A DNA stretch of 64,000 nucleotides, taken from assembly GCA_030847615.1 (NCBI GenBank), contig JAUMIR010000001.1, positions 368,086,687 to 368,150,686 of the forward strand, written 5' to 3'. The translations under genes were made by a program, and so were the position numbers. The notes beneath the pieces are model-generated. The model was not told the origin of the DNA. It did no database searches and worked only from the letters and a program-made list of their open reading frames with translations. Positions 43,000-55,000 of this stretch are shown piece after piece (positions within the stretch are counted from its first letter, which is position 1; each line of letters begins with the position of its first letter). This DNA is from Gambelia wislizenii. Taxonomy: Eukaryota > Chordata > Lepidosauria > Squamata > Crotaphytidae.

Positions 43000-44700
43000 G
43001 TGTCTTTTACTGAGCACATGTAACAGACCACAGACCAGGATGGTGTGGGGCTGAAAACAAGATATCAAATACACAAGATACTGTTTACTTGTTACTTCTT
43101 GCTTCATTTATATAAAAGGAGTACTGTTAGTAGTTAGGACAATCTTTTGGGGAGGAAGTGGACATGCTGGGGAGGTTTTACAGTCAAATTAGGAAAGCTG
43201 GCTATGGTCACAGGCAGGACACCCATTTGATCCAAAAGAGATGAGTCGCTGGTTCTTAGGCTGGTTGTGAGGGGAAAGAATCCTATGCAATCGCAATTTC
43301 CTCTATTCAGACAAAGTGTACACAAGTTCAAATTAAATGCTAAAATTGTTCAAAACCAGATCTCTCATAAGATCTGACCAAAACTATTTATATTGCCCAA
43401 ACAATTGTTTTTATTTCATAGCCAGCTGCCATTACAAAAATCCAAACCAACTTTAAAATAAAACACGAAAAAACTGAGAAGACACAATCTATATATTTAC
43501 GATATACTGTAAAAACAAGCATCACAATGACCCAATATATTATATTGCCAATATTGTAGACAAGTTATTGTGCCCTTGTGGGGAACCAATGTAAGGACTG
43601 TGTATTACACCATGTTTTTGTTTTTAACCACAGAAGTGGCAGAGGCTGGGAGGGGGACTGGGAAGTTCAAGTCAGGGTTAATTCCAGATAGTGTTATCAA
43701 ACATACAATGCAAATATGCCATTTGTGTATTTAAATTGCTGTGTTTGCTAAAAGGTACCATTTGCACAAATTTCTCTTGATTAACAAGTCTCAACAGGGA
43801 AGTTCAAATTCTTCAAAGATTTGGGAACGTGGAAGATCAGAAACCAAGGACATTTTTGGTGTTTCACCAGAATACCACAAGATAGCAACACTGAATCCAA
43901 AGGAGGTAAAGGTTAATTGCCAGGTTTTCCCCATCACACTTCCATACCTGTGAGCCTGGGGTTTACATAGACCAAGTGCAACAGCTTCTGCCGAAAAGAT
44001 CCTGCTTCAAAGATGACAAAGGCAGGATTTGATTATCATTTAGGTAATCTATGCACCTGTCTTTTTATATACTTTCTTTGACAACAAAATAATATTGTTG
44101 AATTTTTCTAGTTCAGTATTTTCCCCTTTCACGCCACAAAAACATTGATTATCTTTCCACTAGTCCCCAAAAGCTAGCACTTGGGAGATCAGGTTTAGTC
44201 CACAGCACTGATGTAAACACATAACTCATATAAGGCTAATACTTGGAATTCATAAAAGTAGTGCTTGCCTTTTGTCAGTCCTATCCTATTGTTGGTTTTC
44301 AATGGATAAACCTAAATTCTAATATTGTAAGAAAAAGCTCTGCTCTGCACAGTTCATAATTTTAGCTAGTACTATCATATCACTATTTTGTCCTTTTTCT
44401 GAATTAGAACAAAAAAGAATCGGTGCTGATTTTGGCTGCCCTTTTATCACTTTTTTCTTTACAGGGCAGCCAGTATTTTACTTAGCAGTTCAAAATGTGA
44501 AAATTTCTACAACAAAACTATGATGGTATTTTTCAACAAAAGGAACCGTCCTTTCTCTAACTTCCTCCACCATTTTATTTTCAATACTGCAGTGCACAAG
44601 TTGCTTGTTCAGCTGGCAGACATTTTACAATCTTAAAACCAGTATTATATTCTCAGTATCATAGCTGCCCAAGGTTTCCAATTTGGAAAGAGATAGCTTC
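43000..44700. other. Intergenic region 3' of EIF4G2, nothing recognised
   Basis: AT-rich sequence with no supported exon or RNA gene. A 70-codon open frame at 43741-43953 has no family signal. It could hold an extended EIF4G2 3' end, but the first good poly(A) signal is at 45362. Confidence 0.45.
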
Positions 44701-44716
44701 TACTGAAACTCAAGAG

Positions 44717-44855
44717 CAGAGGTGGGGAACATGTAGTAGTTCTTCAAAGGCTGCATGGACTTCAACTCCCATCAGTTTTAGACAACAACCAATGGAGAGG
44801 GATGATAGGCATTGGAGTCTAAACATCTAGGTGGCCACACTCCCCATTTGTGCTT
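44717..44855. mobile_element. hAT-like MITE
   Basis: CAGAGGTGGGGAACATGTAG at the left is inverted in CCACACTCCCCATTTGTG at the right. The centre is ACTTCAACTCCCATCAGTTT. It belongs to the same family as 47530-47665. Confidence 0.6.
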
Positions 44856-44867
44856 TAGAACTGAAGT

Positions 44868-44990
44868 GTGAATCATGCAGCCCTCCAGATGATGTTGGAA
44901 CTGCAGCTCCCAGGATTACTCATAACTAGTGATGCTAGTTAGATCTGCTGCAACTTGCAGCACAACATCTGGATGACCACATGATTCTTG
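44868..44990. mobile_element. hAT-like MITE
   Basis: GAATCATGCAGCCCTCCAGA on the left mirrors CATCTGGATGACCACATGAT on the right, with GGAACTGCAGCTCCCAGGAT between. It is adjacent to the element at 44717. Confidence 0.6.
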
Positions 44991-45344
44991 CCACTCTCTC
45001 TAGCTGTAGGTAACTGGATTCCCTTAACTACACTAAATTGGCTAACACGTAGAGGTTTCACCAAGAACTCAATGCAAAAAAACACCACCATTTTCTATAG
45101 CCCTTAACACCTCAAAAGTCAGTTGATTCTGAAGTATGAATTACATAATGAATGGATGGTCACTCTCTTTCATATAAGTTTGGTGTCACTCTTTTTACAA
45201 AGTTTGTCTTAACTACACCACAGTGCCTGATTAAATAAGGAAAAGGGGACCAAATACAAAAAGCCTGTAAGAGTCTTCACCTTCAAAATTAATTTTTCAA
45301 TTGTAAAGACAAAGAAAATTTAAAGAGCAGTCATTTCAACGGAC

Positions 45345-46093
45345 ATTCAAGTATCACAATATTTATTGATAGATACAAGTATATAAAATCAGGGCATGAA
45401 CATGTCTCGATAAATTAAGTAGACTTAATTTCAATACTATAATAGGGACCAATTCAGTTTCTCACCATTTTGCTTCACACCCAAAGACCACTTCCTAGGG
45501 CATTTATCCACCTCTTCAAACTGATCATTTTTGTGCAAGTAAACCATGTTTCTTTCTTTAAAAAGACTTGTGCACTTGCCCAGGCTCAAAGATATTAAAA
45601 TCTAGCACATAAAGCCCATTACTAGAGGTAGAAATACAGGCAATATACTATTACGGCAACCACCATCGATTACAGTTAAGGATTCTCTGTAACAACCAAA
45701 TGGATAATCAAATATTGCAACAACTCAAGTATTACACTGAGCAAAGTGCATTTCTACAGTATTCAGTGTTGCTATTCAGATTTCTAACAAACAGCCTATG
45801 GTAACTGGCATCAAAGAAGATCCTTACACAGACTGCTCCTGAACTTATGATGTAATTATTGCATGCTGCTAATACACTGTTATCTAAACATTAAAGATAC
45901 TCTAAAATATTTTTATGGTAGACTATGATTAAGACATACTACAAAAACCTTATGCAGAAGCAAGTCCTACTGACCTACTGCTGCTTTAAATATTGTGAAA
46001 ACATTACAGCGGAATGAGTTTTCGCAGTGGTTAGGTCAAATGCAGTTACATCATAGCAACAGTATGTTTGCACAATTTAAGGCTTTGGCTGGT
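45345..46093 (-). other. EIF4G2: EIF4G2 3' untranslated region
   Basis: This is sequence after the EIF4G2 stop codon (46094-46096) down to the first strong polyadenylation signal on the minus strand. The resulting 3' UTR of about 730-750 nt is similar in size to that of the mammalian mRNA. The exact cleavage site cannot be read from sequence. Confidence 0.6.
45362..45367 (-). terminator. Candidate EIF4G2 poly(A) signal (AATAAA)
   Basis: The plus strand reads TTTATT, which is AATAAA on the transcribed strand, about 730 nt after the stop codon. No upstream AATAAA as well placed was noticed between it and the stop codon. Confidence 0.55.
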
Positions 46094-49000
46094 TTAGTCA
46101 GCTTCTTCTTCAGATTCTTCTTCTTCAGCCGTTTCCAGCCAGGTCAACCACTGGTTTACCTGCAAGTAGGCAAGTACAATGTTAACAGCAGGAAGAGTGA
46201 GAAGCATAACACTTCATACTCAATTGGAGACTGCCCCTGCATATACCCACCATACAATACAAAATTAAGGCCTAAATATAATTTCTACTTCAACCAGAGT
46301 AGACATAGCATTGAATCCATGAAACTTATGTGCTGACCAGCCGAGCATCTGTCTATTCCGTACATTTACTTTGCTTGGGACTAGCAGTTAGATTTAGATC
46401 TAAGATAGGCAAAAAGGTTTTAAAAACTATGTATGTTAAATATGAAACTGAAGAACTACATTGAAATGCATTTCAACAGCCTGATTCTCAAGCTTTACAC
46501 AAATCTGTTTAAATAAAGATTTCAGATTATAGAGCTTTTTGTAACAACTTGTCAAGAGACTGCAATATACCTGGAACAAAGCTTTTCCCTTCCCTGGAAA
46601 CTCTTGAGTAATATCTTCTTTCCATGCCAAAAAAGCTTCTTCTTCAATGATTTCCATATCATAGAAATGAACAAAGAAGCGCAGTAACATGCCTGAAACA
46701 AAACAAGCACACTGCTGTTATTAATACTGTATTCTCCCCTCCTCGATCCCATATGTTTATGTAATGAAACAAAAATAAAACAACCCAACATTAAAAATAT
46801 ACTTGTGGGTGATTTTTAAGCATCAGTAGCACAGAACACCTCTGCCCTACTTATTTATATGTTTCACCTTGATGTTGTAACCGTTAACACCGTTAACTCC
46901 AGAACACAGACAGGGGGCTTGCTGTAACTATCATAGTGCTGCCAACATACCAACGAAGCCTAAGCAAAATTACGAAAACCTGTTGCTTTGTCCACTTATT
47001 TGGCCAGAACTCTGTCACACCCCTATATGACAAGATTAGGGTTGCACAGAGAAGGGAAAGGTGGGCGGGGAGTGCTTTTATTCCTACCTTTTGGAAAGTT
47101 GTTATTGTAGCAGTGCACTTGGAGCGCATACAGAGCGCTCACTTGTAGATCAACATGGTCATGAAGGAACTTCTGCATTACGGGCTTAAAGGAAAGAAGC
47201 AGCTGTTTTTCTTGCTCCAACTGCTCTTTAGAAGGAGCAGATGAAGAATCTGGTTCATCATTAGGTGGGTTTACTTCACTAGAAATATACTGCAAGAAAC
47301 TGAAAAATGAGAAAATGAAAAATGGCATAGGATTATATCCATTTTGGGTTTGATTATTAGTCCCAACTAATAATTACTCACTGAATTAATGCAACTTGCA
47401 TAAATATTCTTACCACATTCCCATTGATTCAATAGGTGTAACCCTAACTAGGACTAACAGTTGGCTTTCGGCCTGTGTTTACAACATGCTCATTTCTGTA
47501 AAATGTTAACAGAGAAAGAAGACCCAGGCCAGGGCTGGGGAAGGGGTGGCTCTCAACCTAGTTGCTGGATTGCAACTTCCTTATAAGAGTCTATTGTTGG
47601 CTAGTGCTGATAGCAGTTGCAGTCTACTATCTGGAGGGCCATACTTCCCCACCCTGCTCTAGGCCACTGATCAATAATTTTTTATATAGCCAGGAACAAA
47701 TGCATAATGGAACTAAGATTTGAGAATCCTGATGTTAACACCACCTTTGACAAAACATTACTACTATGATATAACTTTAGTTTATTTATTTATGCTATAT
47801 AACAAAACAAATTTAGGTACATTTAATCTCTCTCACCTGGTCATCAAAATATTAACAAATCCCTTATCTACATGAAGTTTTGGTGAAATGTTGTCTTTTA
47901 TCCATTTATAGATTGCTTGAGGGGATGGGTCCAACTTTATTTGCTTTAATAGCTCTTTTTCCAATTTTAGAAGTGGAAACAAGAAGCTAAGTCCTTTCCC
48001 TTCCAAGATCTCCAGCATACGATCTTTATTCTGGTCAATCTCTGTAAAACACAAAATGTTTCAATTCATCATTCAGGTGCGTCAACCTAGCCAGTGATAG
48101 GACATTCCTGCTTCAGCTTATCATTTGAAGACTAAATATATTTAGCCCTATTTCCAAACTTTTTATAATCTCTCTTTTTGCATGCTTACCTGGCAGCATC
48201 TTCTGCATATTGACTTTGCTCTGTTGGAAGAGTTCCGTCAGCCATTCACGGTCCTGTAGTTTAGCTAATTGCTGAAGGCAAAGCAAGAAGAGGGGAAAAT
48301 GGGTGCCACTTTCCAATGGTTGAGCTAGTTCGGAGATGCTCACTAGTTCTGAAATTATGGCACGGGCTGCAAACTGTGCTAGATAGGATTTTACCAGAGG
48401 GATGTCCACTTCCAGTTTAGGACACTGGTCCAAGACATTTAAGAATGCCTGAAAAACAAGGAGTGGTAATTAGTATTCACTGCACCCTTATTAGCTGCCT
48501 TTACAGTACAGACAAGTAAATGCCACAAATCAAACAATGATAACCACTCCTCTGTGTCAGTACCTGCATGAAGTTGTCACTAGTTGCTATCCCTTCCTGC
48601 TTAAGTAAGTTGATCAGTGTGCTTGCTTTTTCCTTGTCTTCATCTGATCGATCTAGCGACTGAAGTATTATTTTGCTTAGCATCTCAGAAATAAAGTGTT
48701 TTGGCGCCCTCATTTCTCTCACACTGTTGACAGCCTCATTGGCATTTCCATTGTTCAGGTATTCAGTCACAACAGCTTCCTTAAAAACAAAAAAGGGGGT
48801 ATGGGTGGGGGTAGTTTGCTATTTCCCATAGCTCTTTGCAGAAACGACTATATATAATTCTAAGAATGAGTAACAGAACTTACTGTTAACTTGAGTAACT
48901 CTTCCTTAGAAGGTGGAGGCTTTTTACTTGTCTTTGCAGGCTTCTCCTGGATAAGTGGTGGATTTGTCTTGAGACCAAGCTGTGGCGGCTTAAATAAAAA

Positions 49001-52000
49001 GCAAGCATCCTCATTAGAACATTGAATGACTTGAAAGTGTATTTACTCAAGGAGTGCTGAAGAATGTAGACTTAAAGATGCTGGCTTCAAACTCTGCAGC
49101 ATTCAGTATACCTTAGCAAAGAAACTCTTAAAATGGCTCAGGATTTGCTAACATGCTGACAGAAATGGTGGGTTCAAACACCTCAGTAAGGTCTCCTATT
49201 CCAGGAGCATTTTAAACCAAGGACAAAGTTCCAAAGACATTTGAAACTCACCACTTTTTCATTAAAGACTAACTACCTGATAGTATGTAAATTTACTAAG
49301 CAGCAAGTCTCACTAAGTGTACCTAGACTTGCTTCCAAAGAAGCATGCCTGCAGAGTTCCAGGGTCTTGCTATACAGGTCTTCCTATAACCATTTATTCT
49401 TCTGAACTCTGTAAACAGAAGAAAATGACTTACCAAAGACAGGCTTACAAGATCTCATGAGTCTATACAGGTTGCAATGCTCTTAGTTCCAAAGATAGAA
49501 AATGCAAACTACAGAACTGCAACTGCTCCGCAGATACTAATTAATTCCTTAGTTTCCCACATGCAGATTTTGAATCCAACTAGAACATTACATAACTGTA
49601 ACCCAATTTTTAATTAAATATTTACCTGTCCCAAAGGTGGTGTCTGAGTACGTGGTGGCTGTGCACTGGGTGGGATCATAGTTATCTGGGGTTGAAGCTT
49701 TGGCACTTGGTTTTTATTTATTAGGAAAGACTGAGCAGGCCTCAGGCTAATCTGTAGAAAGAATTAAAAGGTCAGGATTGTGTAGCAGACAGGGTGGGAT
49801 TGTACTTGTAACACAAGCATTGATGACCAGATTAAAAGCTGAATGGTAAGGTCTTATTTTCATTAATCAGCAGACCACTTTAGGAGACTCTTTAACTGAT
49901 GAGCAGGGTATAAATGTTTTAAAAAATTAAACCTGAAGGATAGCATGACTGAGTAGGGAAATTAGCTATGAAAGAGATGTTGTTTTTTGGTAATTTGTTT
50001 CACCATCAACATAGATCTGAAACTGCCAGAATTATTTCCAGTGTTCTATTATGAACAGGATTATTGCCCTCATATCTCATAATCTTGCTCACAGGACACT
50101 GGATACTCCAAGGATGGGGGAAGGGGAGGGGAAGAAATAGAAGGATAGGAATTGAAAAACTGGGGGATTGAGAAAAAGAGGGAAGGGATGATAGAAGATA
50201 GGAAAGGAGTTCCAGTACTGGTCCTCGTAATAACGCGTCTTGTTATAATCATCGGGCATTGTGTTTAGAACCAAGTCAGTTCAGACAAAAGCATGTACCT
50301 CATCTGCATTAAGCTGTCCTTTCTTAGAAAACCGTGGCAGCATATCCTTGGACTGTCCTTGTTGCTGAGACAGAAGTCCCTGATTTTGATTATGGTATAG
50401 TTGGCTTTGCCCCTGTTTTCAAGGAAAGTGAAGACCACCACATCTCAGTATTCGTATTTAATATATGTCTGAAGCACCTCACATTTTCAGCATTTCTTGT
50501 GATAGCTCTTTTAATACAGGCAGATGATGGTAGATGGTAATTTTGGGTCCTTCCTAAAAGCTGCCCATCCATTACTTTCCCAAACACCATCCCCATATAT
50601 TCTGGTCATTTCTGGTTGATTTTGGAGGACAGTTTTTCAGCTGGGGGACGGTGGTGTGGAGATCACTTTATGGCAAAGCCAATTTTTAATAGGTATTTTA
50701 GCTCCAATTACCAATTTTTCAGCAATTCTTTTTAGGGATCCACGGGAGCCTCCAGGCTGCACAATCCTTACACCTGGTTCACATTACCCACGGTTATGAA
50801 GAGATTATAACACGAAAATGCCAATTAGCTAACATACAATAAGCAAATTATTTTGGATAATGTTTGATCAAAAGAAAAAACTCTTTGGTTCATGGCTCAG
50901 TCCTTACCCCTATATTACAGTAACAATTCATATAAGACAAAATAACTATTTCTGAGGAATGATGAATGGTGGAAAAGGGAGAGCTAGATTTCTTATTTTT
51001 TTCAGTCTTAGATGAAGCTCTGGTGAATAGAAGGAATTGTTAGTACTCTCTTGTTCAACTTCTTAAATTGCTTCAATTAAAGATTACTTACTGGATTTTT
51101 CAAAAAGGATTTGCCTAGTTCTCCAAACTGGGATTGAGTAGGAGCCATGAGGTGTCCCCCATGGCCATTGAAAAGTTGATTTGACCGATGTCGCCCCATG
51201 GTGGGTGAAAATCTATCTTGAATAACTCCTGGACCAGTACCAATTCCGCTACCTGTTCAAGAATGCAAGTGCACATTTGTCTTAAATCAAGGTACTTAAA
51301 ACATCTTAACAGCATATGGCTGATATATGGCTAATTCCAAAGTTGATGTAATTACCAGGCATTTGTCCAAACATATCAGCAAGCCCTCCAAGTGGATCCC
51401 TGTCTAGCTTTATTCTGGGTGGCATGAACGGTCCCTCCAGAAAGAAGTCACTTCTCATTCCTTGAGACATAGGAGGAGGAATAAAGACTCCCAGATCCTT
51501 AAAACAAAATATGGAAATTCATACTCTTATAGATTATCTTAAAATCAGCTAAACTATGTAAGTTTAATATACTTTACATAAAAAGATATACAGTATTTCA
51601 AGGACCTATTCTTTATTAGAGATGTAATATTTGTAACTAAGCCTACAACTAAATATTTGCCTACTTAAGTACTTACTTTCACTGCATCTTGACGGATTTG
51701 ATTGATAGTCTTTGGTCCATTGTCAAGAAAAGCTTTGCGAGGAACCCAGTTGTGTTCTCTCAACTCCACAGTATCCTTTAAGCATAAAGCAATATAGTTA
51801 AGTTCAGACACATATGCCAACATATTTGACGTAAGGTAGCAATCACTCACATTCATACTCTCACCTGCAGCAGGAAACGAATCCTTGCCGGCAATTCTTT
51901 ACTCATCATCAAGGAGCGCATACGGGCAAAGTACTGATCCATTAAGGACTGTTTAGAAAAAATTTCCAGGTTCAGTTAGGCTGACATCTCAGAACACACA

Positions 52001-55000
52001 ATATAAGAGAAGCAACTTAAGTAACACTGTTCAGTAATTTTAGTTGTTACAGAAGTTGGAAGTTGTTGTTTCTACCTCCCAATCTTAATAGGAATGATGT
52101 ATGGTAGCACCCCCATATCCACTGATTCACCAACTACAGATTCAATTATCCACGGTTGGAGGGATCTTACCCCCTGTCCCTTCCCCTGGGAGGGCCCCTG
52201 TTGCTGTGGTGATTGCAGGGGCAAGGTGGGGGATGACATTGCGTCTCTGTCCCTTCCCCCGTGATCGCTGCTGTGGCGACAGAGCTCCAAGGGGAAGGGA
52301 CGGCACAATCTCCCCTCCTTCCAATCACTGCTGTGGTGGGACAATGGTGGGAGCGAAGCGAGGAGTGAACTTGCATCCCCCCCCCCACCGATGGTGTTCA
52401 CTATTATCAGTGGAGTTCACCATCTGCGGGAAGCCCCAGAACCAATCCACTGTGGATATGGGGGTGCTACTGCATTTCCCTTTATGCCAGTTCTCATGTT
52501 TGCTTTCTGGTTGAGGTTCAGCCACAAAATAGGTAACTACAGTTGCCCCTCCACATTCGCGAACTTAGCACTTGCGGTTTTGATTATTTGCGGTTTGGGG
52601 AGGGCCCCCCCGCCCTCCCAATACTGTGACAAGGGGCCTCCTGGAGGCCCCATGAAGGCCTTGGGCGAGAGGGGGGAGGGACAGGGAGGCCTCCATGGGG
52701 CCCCGGGAGGGTCTCCGGAGGCCCCGTGAAGGCCTTGGGAGGGAGGGGGAGGCGGGGGAAAGCGACTATGGGGCCTCCGGAGGCCCCGTGGTCGATTTGG
52801 CGGGGGAGGGCAGTTGTTATTTGTGGAATTTTCACATTCGCGGGGGTCTGGGGAACCGAACCCCCGTGAATGTGAAGGGACAACTGTACTACTATATATG
52901 ATGTGCAATGAATACAATCTTTTCTACTGCATTGAAAAACAACAACAACAAAAAAAAAACAAACAAACAACAAAGCACACCTTAAACCTGACATGAGGAT
53001 GTGTGTCCTCCCAGCTTTTGGAGGACTGCAACTTATCACAGCTGGCCATTAGCTAGGATAAATCAAGAGTTTATGGGGGATGCAGTCCAACAACATTTGG
53101 AGGGTCACACATTTTCCACCCCTTCCTTAAGGCATCCTAGGATTGGCAAAGGAACAATAGCTTAATGTTTTTTTTTTTAATGATGCCTGTTAAGATACAC
53201 TGCCATTGCATACACGTGGACATGAACACACACTGAAAATTACCTGCTAGACTGGCATCAAAACATGAACTACAAGCAATACGTAACAGTTTTTAGAATA
53301 CTTACCTTGGCTTTTGCATGGTCTAGTCTAGGTCCTACTGTCCTCATTATCTGACAGAGGCACTCCAAATCCTCTCCCATATCCTTGAGTTGGACTCTCT
53401 TCTTCTTTTCCAAAAGCTGAAAGTTTGAAAGCCAAAAAATTTACACCTATTAACAGGTTTCTTTGTGTGGTCACTTCATTACTTTTCACATACAATTCTA
53501 TTACTGTACTTTATATATATCCTTTGTAAGTTAACTGGTTTACAGTTTAACAGTTTTAAAAGTATCATTAAGATACAGTGGCATGCCTGCATCTGCTGAT
53601 TTGCCAACCGCAGATTCAATTATCTGCAGTTGGAAATGGGAGGGAGGGATCTCACCTTCCCCATCCCTTCCCCTGGGAGGGCTCCTGGTCACAGGGCGAA
53701 GAAGTGATCTCGCCCCCCCTTCCCCCTGCCATGGCCCCATTGTGGCAACCATCACAGGGGTGAGATCACTTCTCTGCCCCCTCCCCCCTGCAATGACAGA
53801 AGCCCTCCCAGGGGAAGGTATAGAACGATCCCCCCCCCGGGGACAGCATTTGCTATTATCTGCAGAATTCACCATCCGCGGGATGCTTGGGAACCAATTC
53901 CCCATGGATACAGGGGTGCTACTGTACTCAAAATCAGCTGCATTAAACTTGTGTTCTGGGAAATGTTATGATACCTGTAAAATCACTGGAGATTTTTAGA
54001 AGCAGAAGATCACCAGCTGCTGGCAAGCTTCTCCAAAAGGCACCCTGGCCTGCAACAGCAACCCTCCCTGAGACTGATTATCATGGGAGAACATGTCCTG
54101 TGTTTTTTAGTTCACATGGTAACAGGAAAGATCAACATGGGATTGGGGACAGTGCTTCACATATATTGAAATGCACATCCTATAATTTGACCCAGTTCTT
54201 TTTTTTGGATTTCACTGGCGCTGTATGACAGCCATGCAGTTTTTTCCCGGCATATGAGCCATCATGTAAAAGATTCTCTGAAGTCATAAAGGGCATGCAC
54301 ATCACATTTTCTTCACCAAATTCTACTTAAGAGTATGTTGCCTTAAATCAAGCCATTTATCTTTCAAGTTATTAATTTACCCCAAAGTATCAACTATTTC
54401 TGTAAACATGAAGACTGAGAACCAACAACACTTACTGTTTTGATGCACTTATGAAGGATAGATTCATGAATAAGATCAAGCTTGCCAAGTTCTCCAATGA
54501 ATTTGATGTTTCCCAGCATCTTAATCTTAGCAATGGCTCTCTGTTCCTCCTCCTCGGGGAGGAGGGGGCCGTCATGCTTATCATAGACTGAAAGAAATAT
54601 ATACATATATATATAGTAATGCTACTCTTTTATAACGTACACACAATCAAAAGAAAAATTATGTTAAAAATCTAAAATCTTACTATCAACATTTCTGGTG
54701 CGGTTTTCAAATTCATCTTGAAGTTTAGAAATTAAGAGGCGTCTGAATGTCTAGGAATAAAAAGGCATCAGTTTAGTATCTTGTCAATGTAGAGCACTCA
54801 TTTTCATATCAACTGAAGCATAAGAAAAGTTTGCACTCACTGTGCTTTGCTTCTGTCCTGGATGACTCTCTGCTGATGGGCCATCAAAGTTGGGTGCATC
54901 TTCTGCCAGTCGCAGACATAGTTGAGCATATATCGAGCTATATTTGGGCTCTTCAAGGGCTTTGTCTACGATCTAAAGAGGAGAATCTTCATGAACTATT

